This document shows positions 43,364-50,448 of a stretch of 50,448 bases of DNA, in pieces. Origin of the DNA: Clostridia bacterium (lineage in GTDB: Bacteria; Bacillota; Clostridia; Christensenellales; UBA1242). Numbering within the stretch: the first letter of the stretch is position 1; every line of letters begins with the position of its first letter. Location: the NCBI GenBank assembly GCA_022793335.1, contig JAAWCQ010000011.1, forward strand, positions 1-50,448, written 5' to 3'. Under the pieces are notes generated by a model. It was not told the DNA's origin. It searched no databases and worked only from the letters and a program-made list of their open reading frames with translations. The position numbers were made by a program, and so were the translations under genes.

Positions 43364-43945
43364 CTAACACTCCCTATTAAAACATTCAGCCCAGCCTTCA
43401 ACTATATTATAAAAGTCTTGATTGTATATTTTTTCTCTTTTTATAAACAGATAATCAGGCAAAGCGCTGTATTTATCATAAAGCACTCCGCACGCAAAGG
43501 CATAAGCGTCTTTTTCAATGTCTTGTTTAAAATGATTTAAATTTAAGTTTCCCTTCTCGTCAGTTGCACGCAAATATTTTTTCTTCTCTTTAATCCATCT
43601 GTTGATATATTCTTCGCCAAGCAGACACTTACCTTCTTTTTTGTATTTATCAATCGCCAAGTTTTGATACATGTGTCTTATCTCATGCAGAAGGAAAAAT
43701 TCAATGTTTGCACCCTCTCCATTTTCAAGTGCATCAGCCACTGAAAGAATGTTTAAATAAATCAAATCTTTTGTTCCGCTATAATGAGCAAAGTTGCCTA
43801 AATTGGCGTCATAAACAAAACACCACTTTATCTTCTTTTGAAGAAGCTCAACTGGATAATATCTCCTATTTTTTTCTATTATTTCAGTCACAATGCGGGC
43901 ATATTCATTTTCTAGTTTTTTATCAAACTTAATTTTGTCCTTAAT
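43364..43945 (-). CDS. putative zinc metallopeptidase (HExxH)
   Basis: The protein has HEIRHMYQ (HExxH) preceded by a hydrophobic FFLL, and downstream KDAYAFACGV with a candidate third ligand, as in small zincins of the ImmA/IrrE type. It is about 193 aa if it starts at ATT 43945, or 175 aa from GTG 43891. GGAGGG stands 6 nt before ATT and nothing usable stands before the GTG. The intervening codons encode a charged helix in frame, so ATT is preferred. No signal peptide. Co-transcribed with the TudS-like gene. Protease activity is inferred. Confidence 0.62.
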   Translation of the reverse strand: MKDKIKFDKKLENEYARIVTEIIEKNRRYYPVELLQKKIKWCFVYDANLGNFAHYSGTKDLIYLNILSVADALENGEGANIEFFLLHEIRHMYQNLAIDKYKKEGKCLLGEEYINRWIKEKKKYLRATDEKGNLNLNHFKQDIEKDAYAFACGVLYDKYSALPDYLFIKREKIYNQDFYNIVEGWAECFNREC

Positions 43946-44005
43946 AAGTGACCCTCCAATATATATTTATGATTTTATCATACTTAAAAGATTTGGCAAA
44001 ATGAA

Positions 44006-44014
44006 ATTTCGACA
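44006..44014 (-). promoter_or_regulatory. 0A-box-like site TTTGTCGAA
   Basis: Minus strand TTTGTCGAAAT in the divergent intergenic region between the zincin gene and nadM. It matches the Spo0A core TGTCGAA (44008-44014). Regulatory role inferred. Confidence 0.35.
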
Positions 44015-44146
44015 AATTAAGCTTAAAAATGAAAAATTTGCATATTTTTTGACATTTTTTAATCATTTTTATGCTTTTTCATTTAAATTATTTAAAATTG
44101 TCCCTATTATGTCATTTTTGAGTTGGCACAAGATTTTATTTGACTA

Positions 44147-44175
44147 TTGACAAAATGAAGAATTTGTGCTTTAAT
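44147..44175 (+). promoter_or_regulatory. promoter of NadM-Nudix gene
   Basis: TTGACA (44147-44152) with TTTAAT (44170-44175) at 17 bp. The gene's ATG (44205) follows by 29 bp. Confidence 0.6.
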
Positions 44176-44204
44176 ATTTAATGAAAATTGGAGAAATAAA
44201 ACTT

Positions 44205-45284
44205 ATGAAAACTGCACTGTTTATTGGTCGATTTGCACCCGCACATAAGGGGCATATTGAAGCCATTTTAAAAATGCTGGAAAGCTATGACAGACTTGTT
44301 ATTGGGCTTGGAAGTTGTTATGAAGTAGGCACCAAAAGACATCCTTTCCTTGCAATATTTCGTGAAAAAATGTTGAGAATGAGCATTGCAGAAGGCGGCG
44401 GCGACCTTTCTAAAATCGACATTGTACACATTCAAGACCACGAGCGTTTTGACGATTGGCTTGATGATGTTTTACAGGTATGCGACAAACATAATGTCAC
44501 CCATTTCATCACTGGAAACAAAGAAGATATTTTGGATGTGCTTGATGAAAAAGGCAAAAAACTTCCTTTTGAATTTGTAAATCCAGAAGAAACAAGCTCT
44601 GTTCCATATCACGCCACAGACCTTAGAAATGCCATTTTAAAAGGCGACTATGACAAATTTGCAGAAATCGCATCCTTTGGCACACAAATGCTGCTTGGCT
44701 CAATCAACGGTTTCAATGGACTTCGTTATGCGCTTGAAGACAGCGGCAGAACATTCTATAAAGGTCGTCAAACAGTGGATGTAGTTTTCACACTGCAAGA
44801 CACAATCTATCCTAAATCAAACAAGCCATATTTAAAGAATTATGTACTTTGTGGCTATAGAGACTCAAGCAAACTTGACTTTCCAAACTATCTTGGGCTG
44901 GTCGGCGATGAAATTAAGAAATTTGAGTCACCTATTGACGCTGCTGTAAGAGCGCTGAGCGAAAAAACTGGCATAGAGGCAGTTGTCAAGTCAAACCTCA
45001 CAGAGCCTGCAGTAATATCCTTAAAGTCTGACCACGGCGACATTTTGTCAGAGCTTCGATTCCTTGACCTTTACAACAATGACAAACTTGCTGGACGACA
45101 GGGCGGCTCAAGTCAAGCCTTCCAAATCAACCTCAACTGCAAACCAAATGAGTTTGATAAGGCGCTTTCTGGCTCTGGCTTTAAATTCAAACCTGTATGT
45201 GAGGTGCTTGAAGAAGGGCTTGCTTATCAGCAAACAGATATGCTCAAAGACGCAGTTAGTCGCATAGAACACTATGCTCAATAA
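44205..45284 (+). CDS. NMN adenylyltransferase-Nudix fusion (NadM-like)
   Basis: The 359-aa protein joins a nucleotidyltransferase domain (FIGRFAPAHKGHIEAILK with the HxGH motif at about residues 15-18, and SSVPYHATDLRNAI) to a C-terminal Nudix-like domain. The fusion matches NadM-Nudix proteins, which make NAD from NMN and cleave ADP-ribose. The C-terminal Nudix box is degenerate: KKFESPIDAAVRALSEKTGIEA keeps the spacing but has Ser-Glu where RE is expected. The first ATG in frame (44181) lacks a ribosome site; GGAG precedes ATG 44205. Confidence 0.85.
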   Translation: MKTALFIGRFAPAHKGHIEAILKMLESYDRLVIGLGSCYEVGTKRHPFLAIFREKMLRMSIAEGGGDLSKIDIVHIQDHERFDDWLDDVLQVCDKHNVTHFITGNKEDILDVLDEKGKKLPFEFVNPEETSSVPYHATDLRNAILKGDYDKFAEIASFGTQMLLGSINGFNGLRYALEDSGRTFYKGRQTVDVVFTLQDTIYPKSNKPYLKNYVLCGYRDSSKLDFPNYLGLVGDEIKKFESPIDAAVRALSEKTGIEAVVKSNLTEPAVISLKSDHGDILSELRFLDLYNNDKLAGRQGGSSQAFQINLNCKPNEFDKALSGSGFKFKPVCEVLEEGLAYQQTDMLKDAVSRIEHYAQ

Positions 45285-45390
45285 CTTAACAATGCTTCAC
45301 TTGAAAAAGCTTTGAAATAAAACTACTAAAACAGTATAAACAAAGTTTTAATGCGAAATCATCAACTTTTCGCATAATAAAGATTATCAA

Positions 45391-45418
45391 AAAAAGACCG
45401 AGGAAATTCGGTCTTTTT
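45391..45418. terminator. terminator between nadM-like and AAA-partner genes
   Basis: AAAAAGACCGA/TCGGTCTTTTT, 11-bp stem, 6-nt loop. Serves both converging genes. Confidence 0.85.
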
Positions 45419-45502
45419 GTTATTTTTAGCCATTTTTTGATTAAAAATTGATTTTTTAACGGTTTTTAAGCCTTTTTTATGAAAATTTTGCTTAATTATC
45501 TC

Positions 45503-46468
45503 TTAATCCATATCATAATCAAAGTCATCTTCAGGAGCAAATGTGCTCAAAGGTGAAAAGTCAATAGTATCAATAAGTTCTATTATTTGCTGAGTTGGAG
45601 TTTTCAGTCCACCCTGCGCTCCAATATCTTTTACAATATCTTTAAGCGCAACGCTAAGTGAGTTATACCTATAATCATCTGAAAAAATATTGATTTCATT
45701 TTTATGTTCATCTTCACCAGTCATCTCAATGTATTCTCTAAAAGAAGCTGGTTGACCATAACCTCCAAAATAGCCTTGATGCTTTTCAAGTTCTGGTGTC
45801 CTTTCAGCCAATGCAAACATAATTCTTCTTAAATAAGATGGGTGAGCAAGTGGAAAATAAATTTTTGAGATGTTCATGATATCATTGTTTTTCATAAGCG
45901 AAACTTCAAAATTTGTATAGATGCCGTCATACGAATAAGAACTAAACTCAACTGTTTGAAGCTCAACTGGACTTCCAAGCTTTTTCAACAAATCAAAAAG
46001 CAATACAAATGCAAGTCCTTTTTTTTCAATGTAATCCTTTGATGTACCACATGATTCAGATGAATTAAATCTCAAGACAATCTTCTTTGGCTTTTTGCCC
46101 ATGTCTTTTTTATCAACATTAAGCATGTTGAGTGGATGCCCTATCAAATATCGAGGAACATCGGGAGCTCCGCCAATAAAGTCATGCTTTACTCTTGTGA
46201 CTTTAAGTTGTTTGTCAATTTGATTTGTAATCTTGAAAAACAATTTTTGAAAGTTTTCGACCTCTTTTGAAAAATAGCCATTTTTGCACATTGTCATTGC
46301 TTCATCAAATGAGTGCGTGCCGGTAAAGCTGTAGTCACCCGTCGCACTCGACTTTTTAGCAGTAATGCGTTTGGCTTTTTCCACATAGTTAACCATTTCA
46401 AGCAAAGTGTCAAACTTATAATCAATAAGCTCATATCCATTCTTTACTTTGATTTTTCTATGCTTCAT
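45503..46468 (-). CDS. unknown partner protein of AAA ATPase
   Basis: The 321-aa protein resembles no family I recognise. GDYSFTGTHSFDEAMTMCKNGYF near residues 40-62 and a central HPSYLRRIMFALAE are its conserved-looking blocks. The tail is acidic (FAPEDDFDYDMD). There is no signal peptide or membrane segment. ATG 46468 follows GGGAG and overlaps the end of the AAA gene by 11 bp, so both are made together. By position it is the likely substrate or effector partner of the ATPase, in the place where MoxR systems have a VWA protein. Confidence 0.72.
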   Translation of the reverse strand: MKHRKIKVKNGYELIDYKFDTLLEMVNYVEKAKRITAKKSSATGDYSFTGTHSFDEAMTMCKNGYFSKEVENFQKLFFKITNQIDKQLKVTRVKHDFIGGAPDVPRYLIGHPLNMLNVDKKDMGKKPKKIVLRFNSSESCGTSKDYIEKKGLAFVLLFDLLKKLGSPVELQTVEFSSYSYDGIYTNFEVSLMKNNDIMNISKIYFPLAHPSYLRRIMFALAERTPELEKHQGYFGGYGQPASFREYIEMTGEDEHKNEINIFSDDYRYNSLSVALKDIVKDIGAQGGLKTPTQQIIELIDTIDFSPLSTFAPEDDFDYDMD

Positions 46469-47900
46469 TTTCGTCTTCTCCCTCGCTGTTTGTCTCTGAA
46501 GCATGCACCTTCTTCGCTAAGTTGTCAAGCGCTTTCTTATATTTGCATCTTGTTGGCATTTCTCTGCTGATTGTAAGAATAGTCTGCGCGTCAACGCCCT
46601 CTAAAAGCACGCTTTCAAGCAACTCTTCCATTGTGAAAGATTTTACCTTTGAAAGTTTATACATATTGATAAGACCACGAGTTGAAATAATGATTGGAAG
46701 TTTAAGTTTTGCAATGGCATCTCTAAGCGCCCAGCTAAATTTCAAGAATTCATCATCTTTAATAATTTTCTTTTCAAGTTTTTTATCATAGTCCCATTTA
46801 ATAACAACAAATCTGTCAAGTGTTGCAGCGTCAAGTTCATTTCTGCCCACATACTGAGCATCAGCACCAGTACCGTAAGTATTTCCGGCTGCTGCAAGCC
46901 TGAAATCTTTATGCATACAAACTTTTCCATCTGGGAAGTTCATATATCCTTGAGCCATAGCTGTATTGATAGTTACAAGCGCCTCAGGTGAAGAGCCGTC
47001 AATTTCATCAAGGAAGAATACACCACCGTTTTTGTAAGCTTCATAGAATTGAGTAGGCTGATATTTTCCGCCTGCATCCTTATAACCAGTAAGCTCATAA
47101 GACATTTGCACTCTGTTTGAAGTATAGAAATTGAAACCAAGCTCAAAAGCAGCCTGTTCAACTGCTGTACTTTTACCTGTTCCCGCAGGGCCTACAAGCA
47201 TAGGCATAAGCCCAGCTGACAATGCGCCAACAAGTTTTGGAAAATCTCTGTGACGACCTTTTGAAAGAACATCAGCTTTTCTTTCTTCCAACGCCTTTTC
47301 TTCTTCCTTAGTCATTTTTGGCTTGCCACCTTCTGAAGCACCTTCACCGCCTTTGCCACTTTCAGCGCCAGCACCCTCAAGCAACACATTTGGAATTTCT
47401 TTTTTAAGCATTTCAATGACTTCTTGAGTCAATTCTTCAGTTGTCCCAAGAAGAGACTTATGACTTTCGTCAAACAAAAGCTCTTTACCCTCTTCAGAAA
47501 TAATCTTTTTAAGCTGCAATGTCACAATTGTTTTAAGCTCGCCCTGCAAAGCTTTTTCAACAGCTTCCTGCGCTGCCAAATTGATATAACTCTTCTGTTT
47601 AACAGTAAGGTCGCGAAGCTCATCAGAAAGCGCAGAAAATTCTGCCAATTTTGCATAAACAGTATTTCTTAAATCTTCAATTTCTTTTGAAAGATTTGCA
47701 TTTGAAATTTTAGAAAGCTCACGCTCAATCAAGCTTTCAAATTTCCCATATTGGTGGTCAATCTTTTGACCGTATTCGTGTTCCGCTTCTCTTATAAGCT
47801 TGTTAAAGCTGGCTTCAAGCTCAAGCCTAACCATTGCGTATTGCTTTTCAAGCTCTTCTATTTTTGCAAGTTTTGCTCTTGTCTCTTTACTTTCAAACAT
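46458..47900 (-). CDS. AAA+ ATPase with N-terminal coiled coil
   Basis: The 480-aa protein starts with a charged coiled coil (about residues 1-140: EELEKQYAMVRLELE and following). A short Gly/Glu linker and Lys/Glu segment follow, then an AAA_5/MoxR-type core. That core has Walker A VGPAGTGKSTAV, Walker B GVFFLDEIDG, sensor AAGNTYGTG and ATLDRFVVIKWDYD with the Arg finger region. It probably forms hexamers that remodel a partner. It has its own promoter and AAAGGGG before ATG 47900. Its start codon region and partner gene indicate a two-gene operon. Confidence 0.85.
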   Translation of the reverse strand: MFESKETRAKLAKIEELEKQYAMVRLELEASFNKLIREAEHEYGQKIDHQYGKFESLIERELSKISNANLSKEIEDLRNTVYAKLAEFSALSDELRDLTVKQKSYINLAAQEAVEKALQGELKTIVTLQLKKIISEEGKELLFDESHKSLLGTTEELTQEVIEMLKKEIPNVLLEGAGAESGKGGEGASEGGKPKMTKEEEKALEERKADVLSKGRHRDFPKLVGALSAGLMPMLVGPAGTGKSTAVEQAAFELGFNFYTSNRVQMSYELTGYKDAGGKYQPTQFYEAYKNGGVFFLDEIDGSSPEALVTINTAMAQGYMNFPDGKVCMHKDFRLAAAGNTYGTGADAQYVGRNELDAATLDRFVVIKWDYDKKLEKKIIKDDEFLKFSWALRDAIAKLKLPIIISTRGLINMYKLSKVKSFTMEELLESVLLEGVDAQTILTISREMPTRCKYKKALDNLAKKVHASETNSEGEDENEA

Positions 47901-47947
47901 ATTAAACCCCTTTTAACAGCAATAAATTGCCTTTAATCGTTGAATAT

Positions 47948-47976
47948 AATGTATCATATTTTTAAAGAAAAGTCAA
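47948..47976 (-). promoter_or_regulatory. promoter of the AAA operon
   Basis: Minus strand TTGACT (47971-47976) and TACATT (47948-47953), 17-bp spacer, about 48 bp before ATG 47900. Confidence 0.65.
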
Positions 47977-47996
47977 TAGTCGCCCTTTATTTTCCT

Positions 47997-49751
47997 TTAA
48001 AATAAATAGTCATCCACTCTGCCATTATAGTAAAATTGAGCTATAAAATAAAGCCTTTCAAGGTCTGTCTTATTTTTAGTATTTTCCACCTTTTTATAGA
48101 TGCACTCTTCAAAAGCCTTCTTGCAATCGGCAGAACAATTTTTATCTACAAACTGAACAAAATTCATTTCCGCATAGTAATCGTCTTCGCTTATACTGCC
48201 CTCAACCAAACTTAAGAAGAAATTATTTTCAACAAACGCCTCTTCAATACGCTTGTCAATTGCATTATCTCTTTTAATGTCCATTTGATACCTTGCAATA
48301 TAATCAAGCAAGTTTCTCAGCTTGTTGTCTTTAGCCTCGCTCAAACCTTCAATAATGTCGTGAACGCGAGTTTCATATATGCGATTGTTGAGTTTCTTAA
48401 TAAAGTCACTTATTTTAATGCTATCCTTCCAATCTTTTATATCCGTTTGAAACATAAAGAAACTTACCTTTCGTTTAAGTTGAATTACATGGTCGATAAG
48501 AAGCTCAAAATCAAACATTTTATTAAGCTGCTCTAGACTGAAATTTCTCGCCCAATCTTGCAAAACTTTCTCAATTTGCTTATCATTATCGTCCAATAGA
48601 AGCGCATAAAACTGCCTTTGCATTTGTGTCAGTTTATCTTCATCCGACAGGAAAAACAAAGGACGAAACTCTTCTATTTCAACGAAATTATTTTCAAGAT
48701 AACCATTTATAACATCTTTTATGCCTTCTTTAAAAAACAGATAGCGATTTAACATTTCGCTCACAAACAAACGCTTAATTTTGATAGATAAATCAAAATT
48801 TTCGCACTTACGCATTATTCCAGTCACCTGATTTTCAAGCTCGCTGTAATCATAACTCAGCACAATTTCCCCAATATTTGCTTTTTTGTAATGATTATTT
48901 AAACTTTGTTTGTATTCCTTATAATGTTCATGTTTCAAACAGTCAAAAACAACATTCATAAGAAAATTTGATATCACAACAAATAATCTTTCGTTTTCTA
49001 AATCAGCATTTTCTTTATACCATTTAAGCTCGTTTAAGAAAGCAATCAAAATTCTCAAATTGCAATCGTTTAACGCATTAAAATCTTGTTTTACGCAAAC
49101 TTTCTGAAATTCATTTATTCCATATTGGTTTAATATATCTTCAATGACCTCATCACTGCCCTCATCGATAATAAACTCTTTATTAAAAGCTTTTTCAAAA
49201 TAATTTTCAAAAGCAGTTTTGTCATTCTCATCAGCACTCTGAGAAAACTCATCCTTGTTTAACACAAGACAAACTTTTACAAGAGGATTATTCGAACATA
49301 AAACATCAATATAACCAAACAATTCTTTTATTGTAAGGGCTGGATTTTTTCTTTCAAGGTCATCGAAAACCAATAAAAGCTTCTTTCCTTCCAAACTTTG
49401 TTTGTTTAAAAAATGTGACAGGTCTGGCACAGGAATTGGAATGTTTATGCCTACATTTTTCACCCCAACGCTGACACTCACATTTGAAAGATAATTTAAA
49501 AGCCAATTCACAAAACTTTTAAACTTGCTTTTCAACTCGTCAAAGATGATGTTGTTGACCTCTTCAATGCTTTTCTTGCCAAAAAGCGAAATTTTGATAA
49601 TTTTAAACTCCTCTTTATTTTGACATGCTTCTATGTATTGGTTGACCTGATAAGTCTTGCCTATACCCCACTTGCCATTGATGATTATCCTCTGTAAACC
49701 TTCAAACCCAAGCTGTGCTTGTAAAATATTTTGAATTTCTAAAACTTTCAT
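47997..49751 (-). CDS. KAP-type P-loop NTPase
   Basis: The 584-aa protein has Walker A NGKWGIGKTY (residues 25-34) and Walker B LLLVFDDLERKN (about 125-136). LVLNKDEF follows, in the KAP/STAND-like ATPase pattern. An internal hydrophobic run (SVSVGVKNVGINIPIPVP) sits between the motifs, as in KAP proteins with a membrane insert. The C-terminal two thirds are helical and unrecognised. KAP NTPases occur in phage-defence and signalling loci. There is no partner gene; a tRNA-like array lies directly upstream. AAGGAG precedes ATG 49751. Confidence 0.75.
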   Translation of the reverse strand: MKVLEIQNILQAQLGFEGLQRIIINGKWGIGKTYQVNQYIEACQNKEEFKIIKISLFGKKSIEEVNNIIFDELKSKFKSFVNWLLNYLSNVSVSVGVKNVGINIPIPVPDLSHFLNKQSLEGKKLLLVFDDLERKNPALTIKELFGYIDVLCSNNPLVKVCLVLNKDEFSQSADENDKTAFENYFEKAFNKEFIIDEGSDEVIEDILNQYGINEFQKVCVKQDFNALNDCNLRILIAFLNELKWYKENADLENERLFVVISNFLMNVVFDCLKHEHYKEYKQSLNNHYKKANIGEIVLSYDYSELENQVTGIMRKCENFDLSIKIKRLFVSEMLNRYLFFKEGIKDVINGYLENNFVEIEEFRPLFFLSDEDKLTQMQRQFYALLLDDNDKQIEKVLQDWARNFSLEQLNKMFDFELLIDHVIQLKRKVSFFMFQTDIKDWKDSIKISDFIKKLNNRIYETRVHDIIEGLSEAKDNKLRNLLDYIARYQMDIKRDNAIDKRIEEAFVENNFFLSLVEGSISEDDYYAEMNFVQFVDKNCSADCKKAFEECIYKKVENTKNKTDLERLYFIAQFYYNGRVDDYLF

Positions 49752-49905
49752 ATTTTAATCTCCTTAATTGTGATTTTAGCATACATTATTATATATACAA
49801 AATAAAAAATAAGGAGAATATTTTTGTATAGAATAAAATTGTAAAAACTTTTGCAAAACTTCGCTTGCATTCAGAAAAATATTTTTAAAAATTTTGATTT
49901 TTTTA

Positions 49906-49934
49906 TTGACAAACAGATTAAATTTTGATATTAT
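49906..49934 (+). promoter_or_regulatory. promoter of the tRNA-Asn array
   Basis: TTGACA (49906-49911) and TATTAT (49929-49934) with 17-bp spacer. The predicted transcript starts near 49941 and runs through the tRNA-like repeats to the terminator at 50350. Confidence 0.8.
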
Positions 49935-50271
49935 AAGAGTGCAAACTTTGTTTGAATGACAAATCACTGATAATTTATAATTGAAAAGTCAGTCATGCAA
50001 GTGAGCAAGGAGTGAACGGAATTATAAACATTGTTTACAGCCGATCACATTCATATCTTTCAGTAGCTCAGTGATGAAGCTGCAAAGATGAACATGGAGC
50101 GATAGCGGAATTAAACCGATGAGGTTGACAGCTGGACGCTCAAAACTTATATCCCCCAGCATCTTAATTGGTAGAGCTGCGAGGGTGAACGCCAAGAGCC
50201 ATCGGCTCTGCGTATGGAGCAAAGCGGAATTAAACCGATAAGGTTGACAGCCGAATGCTCAAGACCTATAT

Positions 50272-50347
50272 TCCCCAATAGCTCAGTCGGTAGAGCGCTC
50301 GGCTGTTAACCGATAGGTCGTAGGTTCGAGTCCTACTTGGGGAGCCA
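50272..50347 (+). tRNA. tRNA-Asn(GTT)
   Basis: Acceptor TCCCCAA (50272-50278) pairs with TTGGGGA (50337-50343), discriminator G, encoded CCA. Anticodon stem CTCGG/CCGAT with loop CTGTTAA gives anticodon GTT at 50305-50307. The T arm GTAGG TTCGAGT CCTAC is perfect. It is intact, unlike the tRNA-like pieces around it. Confidence 0.96.
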
Positions 50348-50349
50348 GT

Positions 50350-50380
50350 AAAGATTATAGAAAAACTATAATCTTTTTTT
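50350..50380 (+). terminator. terminator after tRNA-Asn
   Basis: AAAGATTATAG/CTATAATCTTT, 11-bp perfect stem, loop AAAAA, then TTTT. The tRNA-like repeats resume after it. Confidence 0.9.
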
Positions 50381-50448
50381 ATACAAAGGTTAACTGCCGA
50401 AGGCTGAACGCTAAGGACTTCAAGTCCTGCGTATGGAGCAAAGCGGAA

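Larger units (their letters stand above)
50003..50448 (+). repeat. degenerate tRNA-like repeat array
   Basis: At least three related units of 110-125 bp. Each has a spacer GGAGC(A/G)A..AGCGGAATTAAACCGAT(A/G)AGGTTGACAGC, then TATAT and a tRNA-5'-like segment (CCCCAATAGCTCAG or variants). The first two copies (about 50003-50094 and 50095-50214) have tRNA-like heads with no anticodon arm; the third contains tRNA-Asn. A fourth partial copy begins after the terminator and runs off the window. Two units carry a hairpin ACGC..GCGT (50189-50213 and 50408-50432) with differing but paired apical stems. Confidence 0.75.

Noticed and set aside
50022-50222. 66-codon minus-strand frame in the tRNA-like array
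   Set aside because: It arises from repeat sequence; the plus strand holds a promoter, tRNA and terminator.
1-50448. CRISPR array or prophage
   Set aside because: No regularly spaced identical repeats with unique spacers, no integrase, terminase or capsid-like gene seen.

Overview
The window is an AT-rich bacterial chromosome segment of Bacillota (Clostridia-like) character. Supporting signs are a Spo0A-type DNA-binding domain, many sigma-A promoters (TTGACA-17-TATAAT), GGAGG ribosome sites, the linked DUF1385/prmC/prfA genes, a dlt-like operon and a YitT-family protein. TGA is used as a stop (for example at the end of the acyl carrier protein gene), so this is not a code-4 mollicute. Pyruvate formate-lyase with its activase points to an anaerobe. 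Species cannot be named from the sequence.

Layout. 0.4-3.5 kb: a stand-alone Spo0A C-terminal-domain protein and the first of three InlB-repeat/GLUG surface proteins. 3.7-12 kb (minus strand): a dense run of small metabolite enzymes (nucleoside hydrolase, Nudix, endonuclease/phosphatase fold, SET domain, deoxyribosyltransferase, zeta-like kinase, inositol-phosphatase-like) followed by a coaE-coaD operon. 12.2-14.5 kb: tRNA-Leu(CAG), a 58-aa ORF, an ADP-ribosylglycohydrolase and a methyltransferase. 14.8-19.3 kb: a dlt-like operon (adenylating ligase, carrier protein, MBOAT, SGNH). 19.4-30.9 kb: housekeeping genes (ppa, HD, NrnA-like, radical SAM, prfA, a DUF1385-PrmC fusion, a MoxR-like ATPase, lipid kinase, YitT). 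31.2-37.5 kb: the other two large surface proteins. 38-45 kb: pyruvate formate-lyase, two radical-SAM activase-type proteins, a TudS-like protein, a putative zincin and a NadM-Nudix fusion. 45.5-49.8 kb: an AAA ATPase with an unknown partner, and a KAP-type NTPase. 49.9 kb to the end: a promoter-driven array of degenerate tRNA-like repeats containing tRNA-Asn(GTT).

The most interesting theme is likely phase variation of the cell envelope. Four G/C homopolymers of 8-10 nt stand out in an otherwise AT-rich window. One (G9) lies inside the start of the dlt-like ligase, and a change of one base either way creates an immediate stop. Two (G10 and G9) fill the -35/-10 spacers of the promoters of two giant surface proteins, giving 17 and 15 bp spacers. 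A third surface-protein gene has the same promoter boxes at 19 bp without the G run. The fourth (G8) lies upstream of a radical-SAM promoter.

Two structured elements also stand out. A nearly perfect four-way-junction inverted-repeat element lies between pflB and pflA. The tRNA-like array at the right edge has hairpins whose stems covary between copies.
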